Positions 1 through 6,817 of a stretch of 38,280 nucleotides of DNA are shown one piece after another (the first letter of the stretch is position 1; each line of letters begins with the position of its first letter). Under the pieces are notes generated by a model that searched no databases, had not been told where the DNA came from, and was given only the letters and a program-made list of their open reading frames with translations. A program made the translations under genes and the position numbers. The DNA is from Saprospiraceae bacterium (lineage in GTDB: Bacteria; Bacteroidota; Bacteroidia; Chitinophagales; Saprospiraceae): the NCBI GenBank assembly GCA_024103195.1, contig JAGFIW010000056.1:1-38280 (forward strand), read 5' to 3'.

Positions 1-91
1 TTCACAATTTCGTTTTTTTGTATTTGTGGGGGCAAGCCGCTATGTTCATTTTTGTATCGTGATCGAAAGATGATCATACAAACAGTCGAAT

Positions 92-111
92 TTGTTCATG
101 GGATTATAATT
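92..111 (+). repeat. 20-nt direct repeat, copy 1
   Basis: The sequence TTGTTCATGGGATTATAATT is identical to 225-244. The two copies start 133 bp apart, and each is followed within about 5 nt by a GC-rich perfect hairpin. This could be a small intergenic repeat family or a duplicated regulatory leader; nothing visible decides between them. Confidence 0.8.
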
Positions 112-116
112 AGGCT

Positions 117-150
117 GGCGCCGGACAGTAAAAAGTTATTGTCCGGCGCC
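117..150 (+). repeat. Perfect GC-rich inverted repeat
   Basis: The arms GGCGCCGGACA (117-127) and TGTCCGGCGCC (140-150) pair perfectly over 11 bp with a 12-nt A/T-rich loop. No T-run follows on either side, so it is not a textbook terminator. It may be an RNA structure or part of the repeat unit that begins at 92. Confidence 0.7.
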
Positions 151-224
151 TCACCGACCCACGGCTGTTAAGGAGCTCTTAAACTGATAACAATCTGACA
201 AAGAGCGCCGTTACGAATACGACA

Positions 225-244
225 TTGTTCATGGGATTATAATT
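225..244 (+). repeat. 20-nt direct repeat, copy 2
   Basis: Exact second copy of the 20-mer at 92-111, followed immediately by the hairpin at 250-281. The sequence just before it (about 203-223, containing GCGCCGTTACGAATACGAC) resembles the stem at 253-273, suggesting a decayed duplication of a larger unit. Confidence 0.8.
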
Positions 245-249
245 TGAGC

Positions 250-290
250 AAAGCGCCGTCATGAAAGCATGACGGCGCTTTTGCTTTTGA
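250..290 (+). terminator. Rho-independent terminator-like hairpin upstream of sucC
   Basis: The arms at 250-263 and 268-281 form a perfect 14-bp stem (AAAGCGCCGTCATG and its complement) with an AAAG loop. It is followed by TTGCTTTT. It would terminate a + strand transcript entering from the left, or act as a leader structure upstream of sucC. Confidence 0.65.
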
Positions 291-336
291 AGAGTTGGAG
301 TTGGCATCCCTCAATGACCGACCTCTCGGAAACTTT

Positions 337-344
337 TACCTTTG
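337..344 (+). promoter_or_regulatory. Bacteroidota -7 promoter box for sucC
   Basis: TACCTTTG matches the Bacteroidota -7 consensus TAnnTTTG and ends 19 nt before the sucC ATG. No TTTG -33 element sits at the usual distance. The same octamer precedes fmt, the RsmB-like gene and rpsP. Confidence 0.6.
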
Positions 345-363
345 ACCCGCTAAAATCCAGCCT

Positions 364-1560
364 ATGAATCTGCACGAATACCAGGGAAAGGAATTGCTGC
401 GTCGGTTTGGGGTACAGACCCAGGAAGGCATTATCGCTACTACGGTAGATGAAGCCTTGGCGGCCGCCCGAAAAGTGAGGTCCGACTTCGGCTCTGACTG
501 GTGTGTCGTCAAAGCCCAGGTCCATGCTGGTGGTCGTGGAAAGGGAGGAGGGATCAAATTGGCCAAGAATGAAGATCAGGTCAGGGAGCATGCCGGCAAT
601 ATCCTTGGCATGCGGCTCGTCACGCCGCAAACTTCCCGGGAGGGCAAACTCGTCAGGAAAGTCCTGATAGCCCAGGATGTTTATTATCCTGGAACCTCCG
701 ATCCCAAGGAATTCTACATCTCCATCCTGACCGACCGTGGGCGTCAATGCAATGTCATTATCTATTCGACAGAAGGTGGCATGGACATCGAATCGGTTGC
801 CGAGCACACGCCGCATCTGGTTCACAAGGAATTCATAGATCCGGCACATGGCCTGCAGCCATTCCAGATCAACAAGATTGCCTTCAATCTTGGATTGGAA
901 GGTCCATCCTTCAAACAGATGCGGGAATTCATCCGCCACCTGTATGAGGCTTTCATCAAGTCGGATGCCTCCCTTTTTGAAATCAATCCTTGCTTGAAAA
1001 CCAGCGATGACAAGGTCATTGCTGTTGATGCCAAGGTGGTTCTTGATGACAATGCCTTGTTCCGTCACCCGGACCTCGCAGGCTGGAGAGATACGGAGGA
1101 GGAGGATCCTACAGAAGTCGAGGCCAGACAGCATCATCTCAATTACGTCAAACTGGAGGGCAACGTGGGATGTATGGTCAATGGTGCCGGCCTGGCCATG
1201 TCAACCATGGATATCATCAAATTGTCGGGCGGTGAACCGGCCAATTTCCTGGACGTGGGTGGCACCGCCGATGCCCAGCGGGTGGAACAGGCGTTCCGGA
1301 TCATTCTCCGGGACGACAACGTAAAAGCCATACTGATCAACATCTTTGGCGGGATCGTCCGATGTGACCGGGTAGCTCAAGGCGTGGTTGATGCCTATCG
1401 CAACATCGGCAACATTCATGTACCGATTATTGTACGGCTACAGGGCACCAATGCAGACATCGCCAAAAAGATCATTGAGGAGTCTGGTTTGAAGGTGTAT
1501 TCCGCCATTTTGCTTCAGGAGGCCGCTGACCTGGTCAATCAGGTTCTCAGCAGCCGCTAG
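364..1560 (+). CDS. sucC: Succinyl-CoA synthetase (ADP-forming) beta subunit
   Basis: This is the beta subunit of the TCA-cycle enzyme that interconverts succinyl-CoA and succinate with substrate-level ATP or GTP formation, acting in the cytoplasm with the alpha subunit SucD. The 398-residue product begins [16 protein letters not shown], the standard family start. An ATP-grasp domain (about 1-240) contains the [18 protein letters not shown] nucleotide-binding segment, and a CoA-ligase domain follows with the conserved stretch [11 protein letters not shown]. The length equals that of well-known SucC proteins (about 388-400). The ATG lies 19 nt after a -7 box. sucD is not adjacent, which is common in this phylum. 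A 7-bp hairpin (1562-1582) follows the stop but has no T-run. Confidence 0.97.
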   Translation: MNLHEYQGKELLRRFGVQTQEGIIATTVDEALAAARKVRSDFGSDWCVVKAQVHAGGRGKGGGIKLAKNEDQVREHAGNILGMRLVTPQTSREGKLVRKVLIAQDVYYPGTSDPKEFYISILTDRGRQCNVIIYSTEGGMDIESVAEHTPHLVHKEFIDPAHGLQPFQINKIAFNLGLEGPSFKQMREFIRHLYEAFIKSDASLFEINPCLKTSDDKVIAVDAKVVLDDNALFRHPDLAGWRDTEEEDPTEVEARQHHLNYVKLEGNVGCMVNGAGLAMSTMDIIKLSGGEPANFLDVGGTADAQRVEQAFRIILRDDNVKAILINIFGGIVRCDRVAQGVVDAYRNIGNIHVPIIVRLQGTNADIAKKIIEESGLKVYSAILLQEAADLVNQVLSSR

Positions 1561-1561
1561 A

Positions 1562-1582
1562 CGGTCCTCTCGGAAAGGACCG
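1562..1582 (+). terminator. Short hairpin after sucC
   Basis: The arms CGGTCCT (1562-1568) and AGGACCG (1576-1582) make a 7-bp stem directly after the sucC stop codon. The following bases (ACTGTTCCCCC) carry no T-run, so termination here is only possible. Confidence 0.35.
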
Positions 1583-1676
1583 ACTGTTCCCCCAAGCTCT
1601 TTGGCAGGTTGGACGCGGAAGCATTAGTGAATCGGTAAGAGGTATTGACATTTTCTTAAATGTTCGGAGGCTGTCT

Positions 1677-1708
1677 TTCAGGTTGAACAGGAAACTTTTA
1701 AACCTGAA
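1677..1708 (+). promoter_or_regulatory. 5' leader hairpin abutting the start codon of the barrel gene
   Basis: The arms TTCAGGTT (1677-1684) and AACCTGAA (1701-1708) are exact complements over 8 bp and end 3 nt before the ATG at 1712. A second short inverted repeat, ACATTT/AAATGT, lies at 1648-1663. In RNA the first structure would hide the ribosome entry region. Whether it regulates translation is inference. Confidence 0.4.
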
Positions 1709-1711
1709 GCC

Positions 1712-2395
1712 ATGAAACACCTTCCTGTCCTTTTGTTCGCTCTCTTTGCCGCCCCAATCGTCTCTCATGCCCAAATATCCATGGGCGTTCATGCCGGCAT
1801 TCATACCAACAAGGTCCTCATCCGGGGCATTGCCGATGAATGGAAACCCAAACATCAATCCCTTACCACCTTCCAGGGGGGTGTATACTTCGACATACCC
1901 ATCCAGAACGGATTCAGTTTTCAGCCGGGTTTGATGTATCTGGAAAAAGGATTCCGCGTCTCCCTTTCGACAGACGATTTCCAGCTGGGTGACATTCCCG
2001 TGGCAGCCGGTGTGGAGGCCATTCCGCGGCTCCAGTATCTGGAGGCCCCGCTTTTGGTCACCTATACGTATGGAGAAGGCATCGTCCAGCCCTATGTTTT
2101 TGCCGGACCTCAAATTGGCTATGCCGTTGACGGGTATATGGACTTTAAAGCCCGGGCCATTCTCACGTTTGACCTCGGTCGTGAAGACCTTGATCTCAAG
2201 GATGACATTTACAATCGTTGGGGTGTGAGTGGTGTCGCCGGATTGGGTCTTCGTCTTCAAACCGGCCCGGCCATGGTCTTCTTCCAGGGTAGCTACCAAC
2301 AGGGCATCACCGATATGCTGAATACCCCGATCGTGGATATCCGCCTTTACCCTTACGGATTCAATCTGACCAGCGGTATCCGCTACACCTTCTGA
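1712..2395 (+). CDS. Outer-membrane beta-barrel (PorT-like) protein
   Basis: The 227-residue product has a clear signal peptide (MKHLPVLLFALFAAPIVSHA, cleavage near residue 20, then QIS). The rest is alternating short beta strands rich in Gly, Tyr and Phe, such as the FQGGVYFDIPI, YLEAPLLVTYTYG and YVFAGPQIGYAV segments. It ends in an aromatic residue (GIRYTF), as outer-membrane barrels do. This fits the outer-membrane beta-barrel families (PorT/OMP_b-brl) abundant in Bacteroidota, predicting about 8 strands. The function is unknown: it could be a small porin, a structural protein or a secretion accessory protein. It sits alone between sucC and the convergent respiratory operon, with an 8-bp hairpin just before its start and a strong terminator after its stop. 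Confidence 0.8.
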   Translation: MKHLPVLLFALFAAPIVSHAQISMGVHAGIHTNKVLIRGIADEWKPKHQSLTTFQGGVYFDIPIQNGFSFQPGLMYLEKGFRVSLSTDDFQLGDIPVAAGVEAIPRLQYLEAPLLVTYTYGEGIVQPYVFAGPQIGYAVDGYMDFKARAILTFDLGREDLDLKDDIYNRWGVSGVAGLGLRLQTGPAMVFFQGSYQQGITDMLNTPIVDIRLYPYGFNLTSGIRYTF

Positions 2396-2472
2396 ATGGC
2401 AGCAGCACAATGGCCGACAGCCACACGAATGAGGCTGAAGGTAGAGCAATAAACGCCTATCGCCTGCTTAAC

Positions 2473-2502
2473 GGGGCCGCCTTTTCGGTGGCCCCCTTTT
2501 TT
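2473..2502 (+). terminator. Rho-independent terminator of the barrel gene
   Basis: The stem GGGGCCGCC (2473-2481) pairs with GGTGGCCCC (2487-2495), including one G-T wobble, around a TTTTC loop. It is followed by C and six Ts (2497-2502). On the minus strand there is no T-run, so it works in one direction and insulates sucC and the barrel gene from the convergent respiratory operon. Confidence 0.85.
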
Positions 2503-2541
2503 AATTCTACACGGACCATTAAGGAGTCACCCGGACAGCCA

Positions 2542-2796
2542 TCATTCCTTTTCTTGTTCCCCTGCCGAACGTTTGTTCTTCCACCAAAGCCAGGCAATGG
2601 TACCTACCAGCAGGTAAGGCATGGCCAGCATATACAGTATACCGGCATTAAGGCCTTTGCCGGCCGAACCTCCCGCCCTCATATTGGATTCCGCCGACAT
2701 TTTGCACATCGGACATTGTGCCCAAATCTCGTTCGATATACCGGTGGTAATTACAATGGCGAAGACGAGGATCAATAATGGCATCCACTTACGCAT
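2542..2796 (-). CDS. Small CPMC-motif membrane protein, last gene of the oxidase operon
   Basis: The product has 84 residues. It has an N-terminal hydrophobic segment (about 4-22), then QCPMCKMSAESN near residues 27-38, a short Gly-rich stretch, a second membrane helix (about 52-72) and a charged end (KNKRSAGEQEKE). The two cysteines form a CxxC pair expected on the periplasmic side if both ends are cytoplasmic. Its ATG overlaps the stop of the DUF420 gene by 8 nt (ATGCGTAA), implying translational coupling. Small proteins of this kind occur at the end of cox clusters in Bacteroidota, as far as I recall. No biochemical role is known to me. A job in copper or thiol handling for the oxidase is inference from the CxxC and the position. 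Confidence 0.75.
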   Translation of the reverse strand: MRKWMPLLILVFAIVITTGISNEIWAQCPMCKMSAESNMRAGGSAGKGLNAGILYMLAMPYLLVGTIAWLWWKNKRSAGEQEKE

Positions 2797-3319
2797 AATA
2801 GGGCATTAGCATCAAATAACACAAAGGACCAGTAATTGTAACGTAAAGCCACACCGGGAAAACCCACCGGGCCAACCGTTTATGCCGCTCCACAAGGCCG
2901 GCATATCCCCTGATAAAGGTAAACAGAATGAAGGGAAGGATGATGGCTGCCAAAATCACATGGGTGATCAAAAGGATGAAATAGATGACCCTAAGTATGC
3001 CCTCTCCCCCATAACGGGTTTCAGGGGTCGTCAGATGGTAAACGACATAGGACAGCAAAAAGAGAAAAGACAAGCCCAGGGCCATGGTCATCCATCGCTG
3101 ATGCACCAATCTTCGGCCGGATTTGATGGCGCGGTAACCCATCACCAGACACACAAAAGCCACTGCGTTGAGGGAGGCGTGCACAGGAGGGAGAAAGGAA
3201 AAGTCAATACCTGTATCCCATTTGATCTTCCGCATAAGGACGACAACAACCAATACAACACCACTGACTACCCATGCAAGCCGGTCCCATTTCCTGACAT
3301 TTTGCTCGGGTGTATTCAT
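2789..3319 (-). CDS. DUF420 family membrane protein (CtaM-like oxidase assembly factor)
   Basis: The 176-residue integral membrane protein has about five helices (roughly 13-30, 46-63, 78-97, 108-135 and 150-170). The family pattern is clear: LPPVHASLNAVAF, GYRAIKSGRRLVHQRWM and SYVVYH, with histidines at 47, 73, 95 and 120 in or next to helices. DUF420 (COG2322) includes Bacillus CtaM, which is needed to mature heme-copper oxidase, so a role in building the oxidase encoded just upstream is likely. The start at 3319 overlaps the stop of the Sco-like gene by 4 nt (ATGA type), and its own stop overlaps the following CPMC gene. Confidence 0.88.
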   Translation of the reverse strand: MNTPEQNVRKWDRLAWVVSGVVLVVVVLMRKIKWDTGIDFSFLPPVHASLNAVAFVCLVMGYRAIKSGRRLVHQRWMTMALGLSFLFLLSYVVYHLTTPETRYGGEGILRVIYFILLITHVILAAIILPFILFTFIRGYAGLVERHKRLARWVFPVWLYVTITGPLCYLMLMPYYA

Positions 3320-3945
3320 TTTTCGGCTTCTCTTTTCAGTTGAGGCTTGCTCACCTTTTTGGGGGGCAGTAATACCGCCATTTCCGCTACGAGATTCTTG
3401 AGGACGACGGTCGTATCCAGGTTCATGTGACGGCGCATTTCACCCTTCGGATCGATCAGGATCAGGTCGGGCGCCATTTCAGCACCCGGTGCTTTCCACA
3501 AAGCTGACCAACTTTGCATCAGACTGTCAGGTATATGGAATACTTTCCATTGCGCGGTATCCTGGGGAATGGGATGTTGACGGGCACTCCCGGGCAAGTA
3601 GGTGTAAAATTTGACATCTTCCCGATCGTCAAACTGATGATGCAGCAGTCGGAAAATACGATCTGCCTCCCGTTGAAGGATGGAATCTTTAACGAGGGCA
3701 ACCAGGGATACTTGTCCCTCATACGAAGCAGTACCATCCCGGGCATCCGTATCCGGTACCCAGGATTTGACCGGAGGGGGACCCAAACGGGACAACTGGT
3801 CGAGATGGTCCTTGCGGTAGGCCAGGCCCTCTCTGAGATAAAACCAGGAAACCGCCGGCGTAACGACCAGCAACAGGAAAAGCGCGAATAGCTGAAAGGC
3901 CACCCTTGACCTGGGCGGCCTTTCATCAGCGTTGGATGGATTCAT
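3316..3945 (-). CDS. Sco-like thioredoxin-fold protein lacking cysteines
   Basis: The 209-residue product has one N-terminal membrane anchor (about 17-38) followed by a periplasmic domain. It occupies the place where Bacteroidota cox clusters usually carry SCO1/SenC, the copper chaperone for the CuA site. The layout fits a thioredoxin-like fold: a first strand at QVSLVALV (78-85), a helix, a strand at VKFYTYL (111-117) and a late strand-turn at APDLILIDPKGEMRRHMN (158-175). However, there is no cysteine anywhere in the protein, so the Sco CxxxC copper motif is absent. It may be a structural remnant that partners another thiol protein, or a different thioredoxin-fold factor. Assignment rests on context and fold pattern; confidence in Sco ancestry is moderate. 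Confidence 0.6.
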   Translation of the reverse strand: MNPSNADERPPRSRVAFQLFALFLLLVVTPAVSWFYLREGLAYRKDHLDQLSRLGPPPVKSWVPDTDARDGTASYEGQVSLVALVKDSILQREADRIFRLLHHQFDDREDVKFYTYLPGSARQHPIPQDTAQWKVFHIPDSLMQSWSALWKAPGAEMAPDLILIDPKGEMRRHMNLDTTVVLKNLVAEMAVLLPPKKVSKPQLKREAEK

Positions 3946-3983
3946 ACAGCGCGCAGGTTACGCGAATGAAACACCATACATCA

Positions 3984-4412
3984 TCATTGGTTGTGCCCGG
4001 ATGCGTCGGATTCCGTTGCGGAAGGCGCAGATACGGGCAAGGCGCCGGCTTCAATGCGGTCCCGGTCCTGAACCACTTTCCGGTTGTGCTTCCAGTGGTT
4101 CCCCTCGTTGAAGAAGGCAATGATGGCCCATATCAGCAGCATGGTGGGGAGAAGTACGCTATACACCAGGCCTTTGACTTCATACCGCATGTGCATAAAC
4201 TCGTAAATGATGAAGTAGGCCTTGTAAAGGCTCATCCCGATCATCAAAGGGTACATGATCCATTTGGGCATGGAAAATCCATGCACCAAATGGCCATTAC
4301 CCAACAACGCGATCAGTACTTCAACAATCGTGATGATTCCGAGCAGGATAAGACCTTTGAAAACGACTTTTTTAGCCTCTTCGATATTGTGATGTTCCAT
4401 TGGATGCAGCAT
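3984..4412 (-). CDS. Cytochrome c oxidase subunit IV (prokaryotic COX4 family)
   Basis: The product of up to 142 residues has three membrane helices (about 17-37, 50-70 and 78-101), the motif LYKAYFIIYEFMHMRYE, which is characteristic of the COX4_pro/CyoD-like family, and a hydrophilic C-terminal tail of about 40 residues. It is a small accessory subunit that stabilises the heme-copper oxidase core. It lies 7 nt downstream of the larger subunit III gene. Two starts are possible, MLHP at 4412 or MEHH at 4400; I keep the longer one. The tail after residue 103 is longer than in minimal family members. Confidence 0.88.
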   Translation of the reverse strand: MLHPMEHHNIEEAKKVVFKGLILLGIITIVEVLIALLGNGHLVHGFSMPKWIMYPLMIGMSLYKAYFIIYEFMHMRYEVKGLVYSVLLPTMLLIWAIIAFFNEGNHWKHNRKVVQDRDRIEAGALPVSAPSATESDASGHNQ

Positions 4413-4419
4413 TTAGGGA

Positions 4420-5277
4420 TTACAGGAGATAGAATACCAGAAAGACAAATACCCATACCAGGTCCACGAAATGCCAGTAGAGTCCGATTTTCTCCACCAT
4501 TTCGTATCCGTTCTTACGGGCGGCATACAAACCGCTGGCCGCATTGATCATAATGATCAACAGGAAGACAACGCCGGAAAAGACGTGGAATCCGTGGAAT
4601 CCTGTAATGAAAAAGAACAGGGCACCGAATGCCTTGGGACCGAATTCCTGTTGCAGCACCTGGCCATCGGTGGTCTGATACTTTCTTTGGATCCAATCAC
4701 CTGAATCGTGGTCCTTGTGGATCAAATAGCTCTGGCCTGCGGTAAATGTTTCAGCCTCCTGACTGGCCGAATAGGGATGACCATGTGCATCCTCCAGGTA
4801 TTGACCATCGGAAGTGTGCTTACCGAAAGGATTAACGGAGACGGACATGTTCTCCGTTTTGATCAGCGTTGTCCATTCCCACGCCTGACAACCCAGAAAG
4901 GCGAGTCCTCCCAGGATGGTCATACCCATCCAGAAGACCACTCCTCTCCTGTTTTCCCTTTGACCTTCCTGCACCGCGCGCACCATGGTGACCGAGGATG
5001 CGATCAGGACAAAGGTCATGATGGTCACGAAGATCAGTGGAGCCCCATGGACGCCGCCCGGGAGTGAAGAGAATACGAAATCAGGCACGGGCCATGTCGG
5101 GCTGCTGAAGCGCAAGGCCCCGTAAGCGATCAGAAATCCTGCAAATGTAAAGGCATCAGACAGGAGGAAATACCACATCATCAGCTTGCCATAGCTGGCC
5201 CGAAATGGTGATTTTCCCCCTTCCCACAGGTTCTGATCGTTTTCAGTGGCATGAGCGCCGACTACTGCTGTATCCAT
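4420..5277 (-). CDS. coxC: Cytochrome c oxidase subunit III, long form
   Basis: The 285-residue product (from the ATG at 5277) is a heme-copper oxidase subunit III. The first helices include SYGKLMMWYFLLSDAFTFAGF (29-49), and the C-terminal part has the family signatures ITGFHGFHVFSG (224-235) and YWHFVDLVWVFVF (267-279). Between helices about 3 and 4 a hydrophilic insertion of about 70 residues (141-212) is predicted to be periplasmic; the compact paralogue next door lacks it. The in-frame start at 5334 would overlap the preceding gene by 37 nt and add a non-conserved leader, so 5277 (20 nt after the neighbour's stop) is preferred. Subunit III stabilises the catalytic core and may channel O2. 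Confidence 0.92.
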   Translation of the reverse strand: MDTAVVGAHATENDQNLWEGGKSPFRASYGKLMMWYFLLSDAFTFAGFLIAYGALRFSSPTWPVPDFVFSSLPGGVHGAPLIFVTIMTFVLIASSVTMVRAVQEGQRENRRGVVFWMGMTILGGLAFLGCQAWEWTTLIKTENMSVSVNPFGKHTSDGQYLEDAHGHPYSASQEAETFTAGQSYLIHKDHDSGDWIQRKYQTTDGQVLQQEFGPKAFGALFFFITGFHGFHVFSGVVFLLIIMINAASGLYAARKNGYEMVEKIGLYWHFVDLVWVFVFLVFYLL

Positions 5278-5297
5278 AGCCAAAGGAGATTCAGAGT

Positions 5298-5879
5298 TTA
5301 TTGGAGAATAAGAAAGATCAACAGATAGACCCAAAGGGCATCTACAAAATGCCAGTAGGTCGCAGACAAGTCCAGGTAGAGTTTCCGTCTTGGCGTAAAA
5401 CCACGACCTCTCATAGTACCATTCAGCGTGAGCATCCAGGCAGCCAACCCACCCAGGACGTGCATGGCATGAAATCCGCTGATGACATAAACGAAGGATC
5501 CGGACGGATTACCATTGAGCGGGATGCCAATTTCCACGAGGGCCAGCCAGCCCATGTACTGAAGGCCAATGAAAACCAATCCCAGGCCAAGGGTGGCGAG
5601 CAGCCAACCCTTGAGTGCCATGGTTTGACGGCGTGCAAAAGCTTTTCTGGCGGCCTCAGCGGTCAAGCTGCTGACTACCAGGAAAACGGTGGAGACAAAA
5701 AAGAGGTCCGGAAGCCGGAATTCCAGCCAATTGCCGGCGGATTTGCGTACGACATAGGCGGAAGTAAAGGCGGCAAACATCATGACCATGCTGGCAATGG
5801 CCAGCAGCAGGGCAAATTTCCGGGATTGGAATATCCGGGATTGATCGCTTTTGTCCGGCCAGGTGATGGCTTCGTTCAT
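5298..5879 (-). CDS. Cytochrome c oxidase subunit III, short form
   Basis: A second subunit III-type protein, 193 residues with five helices, ending in SGFHAMHVLGGLAAW and YWHFVDALWVYLLIFLIL, the same two signatures as its longer neighbour. The ATG at 5879 overlaps the cyoE stop as ATGA, which strongly supports this start over the upstream in-frame one at 5999. Two adjacent subunit III genes occur in several Bacteroidota aa3/caa3 clusters; here cyoE lies just upstream. One paralogue probably occupies the classical subunit III position and the other may contact Alternative Complex III, but this is inference. Confidence 0.9.
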   Translation of the reverse strand: MNEAITWPDKSDQSRIFQSRKFALLLAIASMVMMFAAFTSAYVVRKSAGNWLEFRLPDLFFVSTVFLVVSSLTAEAARKAFARRQTMALKGWLLATLGLGLVFIGLQYMGWLALVEIGIPLNGNPSGSFVYVISGFHAMHVLGGLAAWMLTLNGTMRGRGFTPRRKLYLDLSATYWHFVDALWVYLLIFLILQ

Positions 5880-6799
5880 TGACCCAACCATTTGTCCAGG
5901 TAGAGCGCAGAAAGCGCCACCGGGAGGTAAATAAAGGAAGCAAATAGCAGCCTGCGCGCCGAGGACCTGTTTTGTTGCTGGAGCAATTTCCATCCGCACC
6001 AGGTGTAGTGAAGCGCGGTTATAATCAGCAATGCCATCCCTGCCTCACCGATGAATCCGTAGGCATATTGCATCAGGGGAAGTACAATCAGCATGCCCGC
6101 ATAAAGGGTGGATTGGCGTGCGGTATGACGGCCCGGGATGCCATCGGCTTCAGGCAACATCCGAAATCCGGCACGGCGGTAATCCTCAAATCCCAGCCAG
6201 GCGATGGCCCAGAAATGCGGGAATTGCCAAAAAAACTGAAGGGAAAAGACAAAAAGACCCTCATGGGTGAGTGACCCGCTTCCGCTGACCCAACCGATGA
6301 AAACAGGCATGGCACCAGGTATCGCGCCCACCAGTACGGCGATCGGATGAATGCGTTTGAGGGGTGTATAGACAAACGCATACAAGATGAATGACACCAT
6401 CCCCAGCAAAGCTGCCCATACATTGATGGCGGCCAGGAGAAAGACACCGGCGAGGCAGGAAATTCCGGCAAACAGAACCACCTGAGAGACTGTAAACCGG
6501 CCTGTCACCAGGGGGCGCTGGGCCGTGCGCTCCATCAACCGGTCGAAATCCTTTTCCAAAACCTGGTTCATGGCATTGGCGGCAAACGTCACCAACAGGC
6601 CACCGGCCAAAACCAGCGATGCGATGGCCGGCGAGAATTGGGTAGCGCCCAAAACATAACCCATGAAGGAAGAAAACACGACAAACAAGGTGAGCCGCAT
6701 TTTCACCAACGCCGAAAATGCGTTCCACAGGGATGAATGTCCATTCATCCAGGTAGTAGTAGCAACAGGCGGGTTGGATTTGATTTTCATCATATTCAT
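5876..6799 (-). CDS. cyoE: Protoheme IX farnesyltransferase (heme O synthase)
   Basis: The 307-residue UbiA-superfamily membrane enzyme adds a farnesyl group to heme B to give heme O, the precursor of heme A used by the oxidase encoded next to it. The prenyl-diphosphate/Mg2+ motif is visible at N78-x3-E82-x3-D86 (in MNQVLEKDFDRLMERTAQRP, ending at 96), and about eight membrane helices follow. The second loop motif contains FEDYRRAGFRMLPEADG. Its stop overlaps the short subunit III start by 4 nt, and its start is 18 nt after the coxA stop. No heme A synthase (CtaA) gene is seen in this cluster, so it must lie elsewhere. Confidence 0.96.
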   Translation of the reverse strand: MNMMKIKSNPPVATTTWMNGHSSLWNAFSALVKMRLTLFVVFSSFMGYVLGATQFSPAIASLVLAGGLLVTFAANAMNQVLEKDFDRLMERTAQRPLVTGRFTVSQVVLFAGISCLAGVFLLAAINVWAALLGMVSFILYAFVYTPLKRIHPIAVLVGAIPGAMPVFIGWVSGSGSLTHEGLFVFSLQFFWQFPHFWAIAWLGFEDYRRAGFRMLPEADGIPGRHTARQSTLYAGMLIVLPLMQYAYGFIGEAGMALLIITALHYTWCGWKLLQQQNRSSARRLLFASFIYLPVALSALYLDKWLGQ

Positions 6800-6817
6800 G
6801 GATAACGGGACGCGGTA

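Larger units (their letters stand above)
1..363. other. Non-coding leader region with repeats and hairpins
   Basis: No convincing gene is visible on either strand before sucC; the long minus-strand frame entering from sucC is an antisense shadow. The stretch holds two copies of a 20-nt direct repeat (92-111 and 225-244), a GC-rich hairpin at 117-150, a terminator-like hairpin at 250-285 and a sucC promoter box at 337-344. It probably contains the end of the transcription unit to the left of the window, followed by the sucC promoter. Confidence 0.6.

Noticed and set aside
259..1137. 292-codon open frame on the - strand
   Set aside because: It is antisense to sucC, which is unambiguous, and reaches into the hairpin region.
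2473..2502. Bidirectional terminator also serving the act-cox operon
   Set aside because: A T-run is present only for the + strand; the minus strand reads GTTAAGC after the stem.
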